From Cloacibacterium caeni (GTDB lineage: Bacteria; Bacteroidota; Bacteroidia; Flavobacteriales; Weeksellaceae), in assembly GCF_907163125.1 (NCBI RefSeq), contig NZ_OU015319.1, forward strand, positions 2,542,001 to 2,606,000: 64,000 bases of DNA, in the 5' to 3' direction. This document shows positions 42,728 to 50,883 of the stretch, in pieces (positions within the stretch are counted from its first letter, which is position 1; each line of letters starts with the position of its first letter). Both the position numbers and the translations under genes were made by a program. The notes below the pieces were generated by a model, which saw only the letters and a program-made list of their open reading frames with translations, ran no database searches and was not told the origin of the DNA.

Positions 42728-43024
42728 TTATAACTCTTTTACAATTAAGAACACATTTTCTATATCTCTTCCTATCACTTCATGTTCTACATTTACTGGG
42801 ATTTCGTAAATATCTCCTTCTCTTAAAACAGTTGTTTCTCCAGAGATGTTAAAGTCTACTTTCCCTCTTAGTAAAACTAAAGTTGCAGGAATGGTTGTGA
42901 TATGCTTTGCTAACACTTGTTTTTCTGATAAGCCTACGGTAAAAAGGTTGACTTTATCCGTTTTTTTGATGCTTACTACAGAAGGTTTATCTCCTGTGAA
43001 GTCTGTTTTTTCGAAGATATTCAT
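42728..43024 (-). CDS. Small cupin
   Basis: 98-residue single cupin barrel with HITTIPATLVLLRGKVDFNI and EGDIYEIPVNVEHEV. The metal-site His pattern is partly kept (HITT and EHEV). It overlaps the MBL gene stop by one base. Function is unknown; cysteine dioxygenase-like or sensor roles are possible. Confidence 0.78.
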   Translation of the reverse strand: MNIFEKTDFTGDKPSVVSIKKTDKVNLFTVGLSEKQVLAKHITTIPATLVLLRGKVDFNISGETTVLREGDIYEIPVNVEHEVIGRDIENVFLIVKEL

Positions 43025-44436
43025 TAGAATGCAGTTTTACTTTGACATACAAAATCTGTAGTAGGAACTTTTTCTGTTTTTTTAATTCCGTTAAAACCAC
43101 CTTCTACTTCTGTGAAATTTCTATAACCTCTTGCTTGTAAAATACTTGCGGCAATCATACTTCTGTAGCCACCTGCGCAATGCAAGAAAAAATGTTCATC
43201 TGGATTGATGTTTCCTACCCAGTCATTAATGTATGCTAAAGGTTTACTATAAGCATCATTTACGTGTTCTGCGGCATATTCTCCTTCTTTTCTTACGTCA
43301 ATAACCTTGCTGTTTTCATTAAATTTTTCTGCAAATTCTTCTGGTGAAATTCTATGAATGGTATCAATTTCTTTTCCTGAATTTTTCCAGCTTTCAAAAC
43401 CGCCTTTTAAGTATCCTAAAACATTATCAAATCCTACTCTAGAAAGTCTGGTAATGGTTTCTTCTTCGGTGCAATCATCACAAACCAAAAGAATAGGCTG
43501 TTGAACATCTACAATCATGCTTCCAACCCAAGGTGCAAAATCTCCTTTCAACCCGATATTAATCGATTGAGGAATAAATCCTTTATAAAATTCTGCAGCA
43601 TTTCTGGTGTCTAAAATTAAAGCTCCAGTTTCTTCGGCAGCAGTTTCAAATTCATCTACAGAAAGTGCTGTTTTACCTTTTGCTAAAACCTCATCAAAAC
43701 TGGTATAGCCTTTTTTGTTCATCGCTACATTCATACCGAAATATTTCGGTGGAGCGGTTAAACCGTCTAAAACTGCAGCAATAAAACTTTCTTTAGAGGT
43801 TTGTTTTAGAGCGTAATTGGTTTGTTTTTGATTTCCTAAAGTGTCTACTGTTTCTTTTTGCATGTTCTTTCCACATGCAGAACCAGCGCCGTGAGCTGGA
43901 TAAACGGTAACGTCATCTTCTAAAGGAAGAATTTTATTGTACAATGAATCATATAGCAATCCCGCTAATTCTTCTTGCGTAAGATTTGCCGCTTTTTGAG
44001 CTAAATCTGGTCTTCCTACATCTCCTAAAAATAAAGTGTCACCAGAGAAAATTGCATGATTTTTACCATTTTCGTCTATCAATAAATAGGTAGAACTTTC
44101 CATGGTGTGACCTGGAGTGTGAAGAACTTTGATTTTTATTTTTCCAATTTCGAAAACTTGATTGTCTTCTGCTACGATGGCTTCAAATTCTGGTGCAGCA
44201 GTTGGTCCATAAATAATAGGAGCGCCTGTTTTTTTAGATAAATCTACATGACCAGATACAAAATCTGCATGAAAATGGGTCTCAAAAATGTATTTGAGTT
44301 TTACGTTATCTTTTGCCAATCGATCAAGATAAGGTTGTACCTCTCTTAATGGATCAATGATGGCTGCTTCTCCTTCAGAAACAATGTAATAAGCTCCTTG
44401 AGCTAAACAACCAGTATAAATTTGTTCTATTTTCAT
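43024..44436 (-). CDS. MBL-rhodanese-rhodanese fusion (CstB-like persulfide dioxygenase)
   Basis: 470 residues. Residues 1-230: metallo-beta-lactamase fold of ETHE1/persulfide-dioxygenase type, with THFHADFVSGH (His54, His56, Asp58, His63), HTPGH and SGDTLFLGDVGRPDL. Residues 265-355: degenerate rhodanese with CDDCTEEE in place of a canonical loop. Residues 360-470: active rhodanese, HCAGGYRS with Cys420. This order (dioxygenase, pseudo-rhodanese, rhodanese) is that of Staphylococcus CstB, which turns persulfides into thiosulfate. It heads the 41918-44436 operon. Confidence 0.88.
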   Translation of the reverse strand: MKIEQIYTGCLAQGAYYIVSEGEAAIIDPLREVQPYLDRLAKDNVKLKYIFETHFHADFVSGHVDLSKKTGAPIIYGPTAAPEFEAIVAEDNQVFEIGKIKIKVLHTPGHTMESSTYLLIDENGKNHAIFSGDTLFLGDVGRPDLAQKAANLTQEELAGLLYDSLYNKILPLEDDVTVYPAHGAGSACGKNMQKETVDTLGNQKQTNYALKQTSKESFIAAVLDGLTAPPKYFGMNVAMNKKGYTSFDEVLAKGKTALSVDEFETAAEETGALILDTRNAAEFYKGFIPQSINIGLKGDFAPWVGSMIVDVQQPILLVCDDCTEEETITRLSRVGFDNVLGYLKGGFESWKNSGKEIDTIHRISPEEFAEKFNENSKVIDVRKEGEYAAEHVNDAYSKPLAYINDWVGNINPDEHFFLHCAGGYRSMIAASILQARGYRNFTEVEGGFNGIKKTEKVPTTDFVCQSKTAF

Positions 44437-44452
44437 TTTAATATTTTTATAT

Positions 44453-44516
44453 GTTACTACACTACGAAGTTACAACAAAAAATCTATGACTTTTTTTTCT
44501 TCGTAATTTGTAGTAC
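44453..44516 (-). promoter_or_regulatory. Leader inverted repeat of the CstB-like operon
   Basis: GTTACTACACTACGAAG (44453-44469) is complementary, with two bases bulged, to 44500-44516. The structure would lie at the 5' end of the mRNA. It may stabilise the transcript or regulate it. Confidence 0.45.
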
Positions 44517-44523
44517 AAAAATG
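44516..44523 (-). promoter_or_regulatory. Weak -7 element of the CstB-like operon
   Basis: CATTTTTG on the minus strand matches seven of eight positions of TAnnTTTG; no -33 is seen, so an activator is expected. Confidence 0.4.
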
Positions 44524-44545
44524 GGGTAAATTTTAATAGATTTCT

Positions 44546-44559
44546 GTAACAAAAATCAC
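44546..44559. promoter_or_regulatory. Possible Crp/Fnr activator site
   Basis: GTAACAAAAATCAC (inside TGTAACAAAAATCACA) is close to the perfect palindrome at 37997-38010 (12 of 14 bases). Its centre lies about 42 bases upstream of the inferred transcription start of the MBL operon, the class II activator position. Confidence 0.5.
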
Positions 44560-44591
44560 ATAGTTCGATAGAGAATCACTATTAAAGAGAT

Positions 44592-45377
44592 TTAGTGAAA
44601 AAAAATTTCTTTGATGATGATATAAATTCCCATCATCAAAACAAACCAACCGAAAATAGGTTTCAGTTTTTTGCTATTTATTTTTTTTGCCAACTGAATT
44701 CCAATCAGCATTCCAATGACAGCAATTGAAGTGAAAATCAAAAGAAATTGCCAATTGATTTCTGTTTTTTGAGAGCTTAAAAAACCTAAAAGAGAATTCA
44801 TAGAAATAATCATCATAGAAGTTCCGATGGCTTTTTTCATTTCTAAATTAAGCAGCATGACTAATGCGGGAACAATGAGAAAACCACCGCCAGCTCCAAT
44901 CATTCCTGTAATCATACCTACAGCAATTCCTTGGGTGACCAACATAGGATATTGCGGACTTTGATTAGTAGTTTCTATTTTTTGATTTCCTACAATCATT
45001 TTAATGGAAGAAATGAGCATTAAAGAAGCAAAAAGAACTAAAATGAATAGATTTTTTTCAATAGGAAATGTTCCTATGCTGAAAAGAGGATCAGGAAGAT
45101 GAGGTAAAATAATTTTGCGAACAAAAATCACAGAAAATACAGAAGGAATCCCAAATAATAAAGCGGTTTTAAAATCTACATTTCCTTGTTTTGCATTTCC
45201 TGTAGCGCCAACTGCACTCGCAACTCCCACTACAAAAAGGGAAAGAGTAGTTGCGGTTAAAGCGTTCATTTCAAACAAATATACAAAAATAGGAACACCT
45301 AAAATACTTCCACCACCGCCAATTATTCCCATAATTAACCCGATGATAAGTGCGAAAAAGTATCCTAAGAATTCCAT
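44592..45377 (-). CDS. TauE/SafE sulfite or thiosulfate exporter
   Basis: 261-residue inner-membrane permease with about eight helices and the duplicated family motifs IGLIMGIIGGGGSILGVP and GMITGMIGAGGGFLIVPALVML. It likely exports sulfite, thiosulfate or another sulfur product of the neighbouring persulfide dioxygenase. Between the Crp/Fnr gene and the MBL operon, with gaps of 62 and 155 bases, so probably separately transcribed. Confidence 0.9.
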   Translation of the reverse strand: MEFLGYFFALIIGLIMGIIGGGGSILGVPIFVYLFEMNALTATTLSLFVVGVASAVGATGNAKQGNVDFKTALLFGIPSVFSVIFVRKIILPHLPDPLFSIGTFPIEKNLFILVLFASLMLISSIKMIVGNQKIETTNQSPQYPMLVTQGIAVGMITGMIGAGGGFLIVPALVMLLNLEMKKAIGTSMMIISMNSLLGFLSSQKTEINWQFLLIFTSIAVIGMLIGIQLAKKINSKKLKPIFGWFVLMMGIYIIIKEIFFH

Positions 45378-45415
45378 TAATCAAATTTTTGCAAAGTTCT
45401 GTTTTGTAAAAATAA

Positions 45416-45441
45416 AAAAATGCAACTTAAGTTGCATTTTT
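45416..45441 (-). terminator. Terminator of the Crp/Fnr gene
   Basis: AAAAATGCAACTTAAGTTGCATTTTT hairpin overlaps the stop codon of the Crp gene and is followed by T-rich sequence. Confidence 0.85.
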
Positions 45442-46057
45442 ATGATAAAAGTTCAATTTTATTTCTTCCTAATTTTAGTTTGCCATCTTCTTCCAGCGAT
45501 TTTAGTAGTCTGGAAACCACTACTCTGGCAGTTCCTAATTCATTGGCCAATTGTTCGTGTGTGCTATGAATAATTTTAGAATCGGTAAGTTCTGATTTTT
45601 TTTGAAGCAAAGAGAGCAATCTATCATCTACTTTTTTGAAAGTTACTTCATTTACCATTTCTAGCAATTCTTCAAAGCGTTTATGGTATAATTTGAAAAT
45701 ATAATCCAACCATTCTGGATGCGTTTTGATGAGTTGCGCTACTTTTTCCGTAGGCAAAAATAATATTTCTGCATCTTCTTCTACTTCGGCTTTTACTTTA
45801 GAGGTTTCTCCGTGTAAACCACCAAGGAAAGACATTACGCAACTTTCGCCAGCTTTTATATAATAAAGTAAAATTTCTCTACCATCTTCTTCGGTACGCA
45901 TTACTTTTATGCTTCCTTTGGTAACGATAGGAATAGAACGAATTCTTGCGTTTTCGTCTAAAATAACATCGCCAGCTTCGTAATTTTTTATAATGCTGTA
46001 TTCGTATAACTGTTTAAGAAGTTCTGGTGTTGCGCTAAATTCTGTAGTTTTTGACAT
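45440..46057 (-). CDS. Crp/Fnr family transcriptional regulator
   Basis: 205 residues: cyclic-nucleotide-binding-like domain (about 10-120, GDVILDENARIRSIPIVTKGSIKV) and winged helix at about 140-205. The recognition helix reads TARVVVSRLLKSLEE, similar to NtcA/CooA-type helices (RVTVTRLL) that read GTA-N8-TAC. No cysteine cluster of the oxygen-sensing FNR type is present. Its start abuts the stop of the Gre-like gene. Likely controls the sulfur block; effector unknown. Confidence 0.9.
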   Translation of the reverse strand: MSKTTEFSATPELLKQLYEYSIIKNYEAGDVILDENARIRSIPIVTKGSIKVMRTEEDGREILLYYIKAGESCVMSFLGGLHGETSKVKAEVEEDAEILFLPTEKVAQLIKTHPEWLDYIFKLYHKRFEELLEMVNEVTFKKVDDRLLSLLQKKSELTDSKIIHSTHEQLANELGTARVVVSRLLKSLEEDGKLKLGRNKIELLS

Positions 46058-46501
46058 TTAAAAAATATTTTTAATTTCAAAGTTATTACTTCCCATTTCC
46101 ATGGTTTCGCCTGGTGTTTTGCCTTTTACGTTTTGGTAAATAGGAGCATCTTCTGAGAACGAAATCACATCCTTGTCTCCCAATTTAAATGCTGGAACAG
46201 AAACTCCGATAAACAGATAATTCTTATCGGTCTCTAATAAAGCACCAGCTTCTGCAATTTCCTTAGTTTCTGATTTAGAATCTTCTAAAAATTTCAGATT
46301 TTGTTTGGCTTCGTTCAGCATTTTTTCAAAGCGAAGCTGCATATCTTTGGCTTCAGTTTGTCTGGCATAATCTTCTGGGTCTAACGTGTTATCTTCGTCA
46401 ATATCAGATTCATGCTTGTAACGTTCCACCGAAGCTTTTAGGTTGTCAATAACTTTTTGATACTCATCTATAATGCTAGATAAAATATATGCTTTATCCA
46501 T
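46058..46501 (-). CDS. Gre-factor-like protein
   Basis: 147 residues: N-terminal coiled coil (about 1-70, DEYQKVIDNLKASVERYK to MLNEAKQNLKFL) and a C-terminal domain (about 95-147) with FKLGDKDVISFSEDAPIYQNVKGKTPGETMEMG. This resembles the FKBP-like C-domain of GreA/GreB transcription-cleavage factors (APIYQ.LKGKK.GD). The acidic tip of true Gre factors is not clearly present. ATG at 46501 is chosen over an upstream TTG. It shares a transcript with the Crp/Fnr gene. Confidence 0.6.
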   Translation of the reverse strand: MDKAYILSSIIDEYQKVIDNLKASVERYKHESDIDEDNTLDPEDYARQTEAKDMQLRFEKMLNEAKQNLKFLEDSKSETKEIAEAGALLETDKNYLFIGVSVPAFKLGDKDVISFSEDAPIYQNVKGKTPGETMEMGSNNFEIKNIF

Positions 46502-46535
46502 GATTTTTTTATTTTTGATGATTAACAAATTTAAG

Positions 46536-46543
46536 CAAAAATA
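46536..46543 (-). promoter_or_regulatory. -7 element of the Gre-like/Crp unit
   Basis: TATTTTTG on the minus strand, 34 bases before the start at 46501. Confidence 0.5.
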
Positions 46544-46596
46544 TTGACATTCCTATGTGTAATAAGAGATGAGGTTTGTCAATCTTCTAAAAGTAA

Positions 46597-46620
46597 AGCC
46601 TAGGAAAATTCGCTAGGCTC
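46597..46620. terminator. Hairpin downstream of the TonB receptor gene
   Basis: AGCCTAG / CTAGGCT with a nine-base loop. It is a second structure after the main terminator at 46641-46672, possibly for the opposite direction. Confidence 0.45.
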
Positions 46621-46640
46621 TCTTAGACTAAAAAATAAAA

Positions 46641-46672
46641 CTTTTGTGCCTAAAATGTTTTAGACACAAAAG
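46641..46672 (-). terminator. Terminator of the TonB receptor operon
   Basis: CTTTTGTG / CACAAAAG outer arms with inner CTAAAA / TTTTAG, followed by T-rich sequence on the minus strand, 12 bases after the stop at 46684. Confidence 0.8.
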
Positions 46673-46683
46673 AAAAAAATGTA

Positions 46684-48684
46684 TTAAAAATTATAGCTAA
46701 AACCAACGTTAAAGCTTCTACCAACGGCTAAAATTCTTTGTTTTTTATTGGTAGAAAGTGTTCTGTTTAAATGTTCTGCATAAGCACGGTCAAAAATGTT
46801 TAAAACTTCAAAACTTAAAGTAGCATTTTTGAAAACATTGTATTTTGAGGTGAAATCAAACACAGAAAATTCTGGAGTAGTAAATTCACCAAAAGTTGGA
46901 TTGATTCTGCTTTGTTTTGCTGAATATCTGTAATGAAGTCCCAAACTTACTGGCGAAAAATCTGCTAACACATTCCAACGGAAATCTAGCGGAGCGATTT
47001 CTGGTAAAGGATTATTGGTGTTCATGTCTTCTGCATAGGTATAAGCTGCTGCCAATTCTGTGCGGAATTTTGGTGAAAATTGCCAATTAAATCTGGTTTC
47101 GACTCCTGTTTTGAAGGCTTTTTCTATATTTTGAATTTGTCTGGTTCCTGGTGCCGTCATAGAATAAGGTTTGATGGGAACAATCACTCCAGAAATATAA
47201 TTTTCTAAATAAGAATAGAAAACATCTGCTTGGAAGAAAATATTATCTTTTTTATGGGTAAAAATAAGGTCGATTTGGTTGTTAGTTTCTGGTTTTAAAT
47301 CAGGATTTCCTACTAATTCGTAAGCGTCTATTCCTACAGCAAATCTATTGATATATCTTTCGGTTAAACTTCCACTGCGTTGTGCTCTTCCTAGCCAAAT
47401 TCCTAACTGATTATGGTTGCACAGATTTTTATTATATCCTAAACTTAAGCTGTGATTAAAATTTTCTGCTTTTCCGTCTCCGTAAAGTGTTTTGAATAGA
47501 TTAGAAAGTGCTTTCGCATCACCTTTATTGTAATCTAAACGAAGAGAAGCTACTAATTTTGAATTTTTAAAATTGATTTGATATTCATTAAACCAGCCGA
47601 TTTGGTCAATAGAAGAATCTTGCCAAGAAGTTCCGTCTCTCATTGGCATCATTGCAGGCATAATCATTCTGATGTTTTCTGCGCCTTCATGTTTGTAATC
47701 TAAGCCAGTGTAGAAAATATTTTTTCCAAAAGCGAATTTAGATTCTAATCGTGCTCCATAAGTGGTAGATTGTACATCAGAAACCATTTTTCTATCAGGA
47801 GTTCCCATAGAATGGTCTACGAAAGAGTAGTAAGAATTAAAATCTATGTGTTTTAAATATTTTTGGTTGAATTCTGCCAAATGTTTTAACTGGAACATCC
47901 ATGTTTTATCATAAATTAAATCCATGTTAAGTGCAGCAAATTCTACATCTCTTCCTTGATTGGTGTTGATTTGTAATGTGGTTACATTTTGGTCATTCCA
48001 TTTGAAATTTCCTTTAGTTCCCATGTTGTATCTTAGAAAAGCAGAACGCACTTCGTCACCGTTTCCATCTTTGTAGCGGTCTCCTTTTTGATAAGAACCG
48101 AATAAATCCCAAACAATTTTTTGGTGTGAAAGTTGAGAAAACAATTCATTTCTAAAAACGTTTCCGTTGCTTTCGTAGCCAGAAGAAATTCTACCACCTA
48201 ATTTTAAATTTTCTGTAAATTCAGGAGCAAGTGTTACGAAATTAATAGTTCCTCCGAAAGAATTTCCATAACGGAAATGATAAGGTCCTTTGTAAATTTC
48301 AGCTTCTTGAACCATGTTCATATTGACTTGAGAAACTGCAGGGTCCATTCTACTTGGACACGCATTTACGGCATGAGCTGCTCCGTCAATAACAATATTC
48401 AACTGCTCATATTTGAAACCTCTCAAAACTGGATCAGTAGCATAATTTCCAGCTTTTTTAATTCCGTTAATTTCTGGAATAGAATTCAGGAATTTTCCTG
48501 CATCGTGATTCAGTAAATCAGATTGTTTGGTTTCTAAGTTTTGTTTGTTTTGAGATTTAGGTAAAACTTTGGTAATTTTTACGACTTCTATATTTCGGTA
48601 CGTGCTGTCTTGTACTTGTTGAGCGAATAAAGAATGTGTTGTTGCAAAAAATATTGCAGCAATGCTATAAAGTTTAATATTCAT
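46684..48684 (-). CDS. TonB-dependent receptor with OprC-like copper site
   Basis: 666-residue outer-membrane receptor: signal peptide (ending SLFAQ), plug domain (about 45-155, with DPVLRGFKYEQLNIVIDG and IYKGPYHFRYGNSFGGTINF), then a 22-strand barrel ending VGFSYNF. The plug carries ACPSRMDP (Cys109, Met113) and the barrel carries DHSMGTP (His291, Met293). OprC/NosA of Pseudomonas binds copper through a CxxxM-HxM site with the same spacing (Cys143, Met147, His323, Met325). Met-rich loop MIMPAMMPMRD follows. A copper receptor is therefore proposed. It has no CarboxypepD or STN domain. Confidence 0.85.
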   Translation of the reverse strand: MNIKLYSIAAIFFATTHSLFAQQVQDSTYRNIEVVKITKVLPKSQNKQNLETKQSDLLNHDAGKFLNSIPEINGIKKAGNYATDPVLRGFKYEQLNIVIDGAAHAVNACPSRMDPAVSQVNMNMVQEAEIYKGPYHFRYGNSFGGTINFVTLAPEFTENLKLGGRISSGYESNGNVFRNELFSQLSHQKIVWDLFGSYQKGDRYKDGNGDEVRSAFLRYNMGTKGNFKWNDQNVTTLQINTNQGRDVEFAALNMDLIYDKTWMFQLKHLAEFNQKYLKHIDFNSYYSFVDHSMGTPDRKMVSDVQSTTYGARLESKFAFGKNIFYTGLDYKHEGAENIRMIMPAMMPMRDGTSWQDSSIDQIGWFNEYQINFKNSKLVASLRLDYNKGDAKALSNLFKTLYGDGKAENFNHSLSLGYNKNLCNHNQLGIWLGRAQRSGSLTERYINRFAVGIDAYELVGNPDLKPETNNQIDLIFTHKKDNIFFQADVFYSYLENYISGVIVPIKPYSMTAPGTRQIQNIEKAFKTGVETRFNWQFSPKFRTELAAAYTYAEDMNTNNPLPEIAPLDFRWNVLADFSPVSLGLHYRYSAKQSRINPTFGEFTTPEFSVFDFTSKYNVFKNATLSFEVLNIFDRAYAEHLNRTLSTNKKQRILAVGRSFNVGFSYNF

Positions 48685-48777
48685 TGTTTTTAAAATTTAG
48701 ATTAAATAATCATGTGTCACTGCACTTCATCAAATGATGATAAAGAGAAATGTTCTGAGCGAAAAAAGTGATTAGGT

Positions 48778-49146
48778 TTAAGCTAAATTTTTCGGAGGAT
48801 CTGGTAGAATGTGAGTATAACCATCTAAAGTGAAAATATGGTTATATGAAAACTTTTTAGATTTGAGTTCCAAAGAAAAAGGATTTTTGATTTCAGTTTC
48901 TATGGGTTTACAAGGGAGGATGTTCAGTTCAAAAGCATATTTAATTTGCGAAGCTGGATTTTGAGATTGCTCCGTTGCTTTCTTTACCTGACATTTACCG
49001 TTACAGTCTAATTCTGGTTTTTGTTTGTTAATACAATATGTTTCGTAGAATTCTGTATTGATTTGATAGTCTACATAGAAAAGTGAGTTCTGGAAACTTG
49101 CCAGAAATATAATTGAAGATAATATGAAAGAAATAGCACTTTTCAT
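48778..49146 (-). CDS. Small Cys-rich secreted protein, partner of the TonB receptor
   Basis: 122 residues: N-terminal membrane or signal helix, then YETYCINKQKPELDCNGKCQVKKA with Cys38, Cys48 and Cys52, a further Cys near residue 80 (LPCKP), and a Pro-rich end HILPDPPKNLA. Small proteins with CxN...CNGKC lie next to metal or TonB-receptor genes in Bacteroidota. It may bind copper in the periplasm. It is first in the transcript of the receptor, 93 bases upstream. ATG at 49146 is chosen by the promoter at 49154. Confidence 0.72.
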   Translation of the reverse strand: MKSAISFILSSIIFLASFQNSLFYVDYQINTEFYETYCINKQKPELDCNGKCQVKKATEQSQNPASQIKYAFELNILPCKPIETEIKNPFSLELKSKKFSYNHIFTLDGYTHILPDPPKNLA

Positions 49147-49153
49147 TGCATTA

Positions 49154-49186
49154 CAAAAATAGGACAAATTTATCTTATTAAGCAAA
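49154..49186 (-). promoter_or_regulatory. Promoter of the copper-type receptor operon
   Basis: Complete Bacteroidota promoter on the minus strand: TTTG (49183-49186), 21-base spacer, TATTTTTG (49154-49161), 7 bases before the ATG. Confidence 0.75.
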
Positions 49187-49276
49187 TGATTTTAATCAGG
49201 GCAAAAATACATTTAAAAAATAAATCGCAGAAGTATTTCTAAATTTTTTAAATTTAAAAATTAAAAAAAAGTAAAA

Positions 49277-50812
49277 ATGGCTAACAAATCAAAATTTATA
49301 GAAGAACTTAACGCAAGATATCAACCAAAAGGAGAATATATCGTTCTAGGAAAGGGAATGTTAGACGGAGAAGTAATTACTGAAGTAGATGTTACCGTTC
49401 CTCTAAAAACAGTCAATAGACATGGTCTGATTGCGGGAGCAACAGGTACAGGAAAGACCAAAACGCTACAAGTTTTTGTAGAACAGCTTTCGCATAAAGG
49501 CATTCCAACTTTAGTGATGGATATTAAGGGTGACCTTTCTGGAATTGCTGTAGAAGGCGAACAAAATGATAAAATCAACGAAAGATATGCAAAAACGCAA
49601 TTGCCATATCAGCCGCAATCTTTTCCAGTAGAACTCATGACTATTTCTGCGGAAAAAGGCTTGAAACTGAGAGCTACCGTTACAGAATTTGGTCCGGTTT
49701 TACTTTCTAAAATTTTAGGCTTAAATGAAACGCAGTCAAGTATTATGTCTATCGTTTTCAAATATGCAGATGACAAAGCGTTGCCGCTCATTGATTTAGA
49801 TGATTTGAAAAAAGTTTTGCAATATGTAACTGATAACGCAGAAGGTAAAAAAGAATTAGCAGACAATTATGGTTCTATATCACCAGCTTCTTTAGGTGCA
49901 ATTCTTCGTTCGATTGTAGCGATGGAACAACAAGGGGCAACGAATTTTTTCGGTGAACCAAGTTTTGATGTAGAAGATTTATTGCAAACCAGAGGCGGAA
50001 AAGGCGTGGTAAACGTTTTGAGAGTTGCAGATATTCAGAATCAGCCGCAATTGTTTTCTACGTTTATGCTTTCTCTTTTTGCAGAAATTTACATGACTTT
50101 TCCAGAAGAAGGAGACAGCGGAAAACCAAAATTAGTTCTTTTTATAGACGAAGCGCATTTGATTTTCAATGAAGCGAGTAAAGCTTTGCTTTCGCAGATA
50201 GAAACAATGGTGAAACTCATTCGTTCCAAAGGAGTGGGAATTTATTTTATCACTCAAATTCCAGGAGATGTTCCAGAAAATGTACTTTCTCAGTTAGGGC
50301 TTAAAATTCAGCACGCTTTGCGTGGTTTCACAGCAAAAGACAGAAAAGAAATTGATAAAGCGGTAGAAAATTATCCTATTACCGAATATTATGACGCGGC
50401 CAATTTGATTCAGAATTTAGGAATTGGTGAAGCTTTCGTAACAGCGCTTGATGAAAAAGGAATTCCAACACCGTTGGTTCATACTTATTTGATTTCTCCA
50501 GAATCTAGAATGGATGTTTTGACTTCTGAAGAGATAGACGATTTGGTTAATTCTTCTGATTTGGTTAAAAAATATAAAAATGAGGTAGACAAAGAATCTG
50601 CCTACGAAATTTTAGCCAAACGCATGGAACAAGCTGCGGAAGTAGAAAAAGAAGTAGCACAAGAAAAATCTACGGCAAGACAACCCAAAGAAGAACCAGG
50701 AATGTTCGAGCAAGTCATGAAATCTAGAGCTGGAAGAACATTCACCACAACTTTAGCCAGAGAAGGCGCCAAATTTGTCCTCGGAATGTTTGGATTGAAG
50801 ATGAGAAGGTAA
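49277..50812 (+). CDS. HerA-like ATPase (DUF853)
   Basis: 511-residue P-loop ATPase of the FtsK/HerA clade: Walker A GATGTGKT (54-61), Walker B LVLFIDEAHLIF (about 285-296), arginine finger region RSKGVGIYFITQIPGD, and ALRGFTAKDRKEIDKAVENY. Usually named DUF853 or YjgR-like; thought to be a DNA-translocating or conjugation-type motor, not proven. C-terminal tail is basic (MFGLKMRR). Single gene, standard length. Confidence 0.88.
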   Translation: MANKSKFIEELNARYQPKGEYIVLGKGMLDGEVITEVDVTVPLKTVNRHGLIAGATGTGKTKTLQVFVEQLSHKGIPTLVMDIKGDLSGIAVEGEQNDKINERYAKTQLPYQPQSFPVELMTISAEKGLKLRATVTEFGPVLLSKILGLNETQSSIMSIVFKYADDKALPLIDLDDLKKVLQYVTDNAEGKKELADNYGSISPASLGAILRSIVAMEQQGATNFFGEPSFDVEDLLQTRGGKGVVNVLRVADIQNQPQLFSTFMLSLFAEIYMTFPEEGDSGKPKLVLFIDEAHLIFNEASKALLSQIETMVKLIRSKGVGIYFITQIPGDVPENVLSQLGLKIQHALRGFTAKDRKEIDKAVENYPITEYYDAANLIQNLGIGEAFVTALDEKGIPTPLVHTYLISPESRMDVLTSEEIDDLVNSSDLVKKYKNEVDKESAYEILAKRMEQAAEVEKEVAQEKSTARQPKEEPGMFEQVMKSRAGRTFTTTLAREGAKFVLGMFGLKMRR

Positions 50813-50832
50813 AAAAAATCTTATAATTTTAT

Positions 50833-50873
50833 AAATCCCACCAATTTATAAACCGTAAATTTGTGGGATATTT
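50833..50873 (+). terminator. Terminator hairpin overlapping the next promoter
   Basis: AAATCCCACCAATTTA (about 50833-50848) pairs with TAAATTTGTGGGATATTT (50856-50873), followed by T-rich sequence. The right arm includes the TAAATTTG -7 element of the exonuclease gene. Confidence 0.65.
50856..50863 (+). promoter_or_regulatory. -7 element of the exonuclease gene
   Basis: TAAATTTG, inside the right arm of the upstream terminator and overlapping a GTG at 50863, which is therefore not the start. The TTG at 50884 fits better. Confidence 0.5.
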
Positions 50874-50883
50874 ATTTTTCGTT

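Noticed and set aside
45115-45573. 152-residue plus-strand ORF opposite TauE and the end of the Crp gene
   Set aside because: It spans a terminator and two real genes in antisense; composition is shadow-like.
50863-50883. GTG at 50863 as start of the exonuclease gene
   Set aside because: It lies in the -7 element and terminator arm; homologue-like sequence begins with the TTG at 50884.
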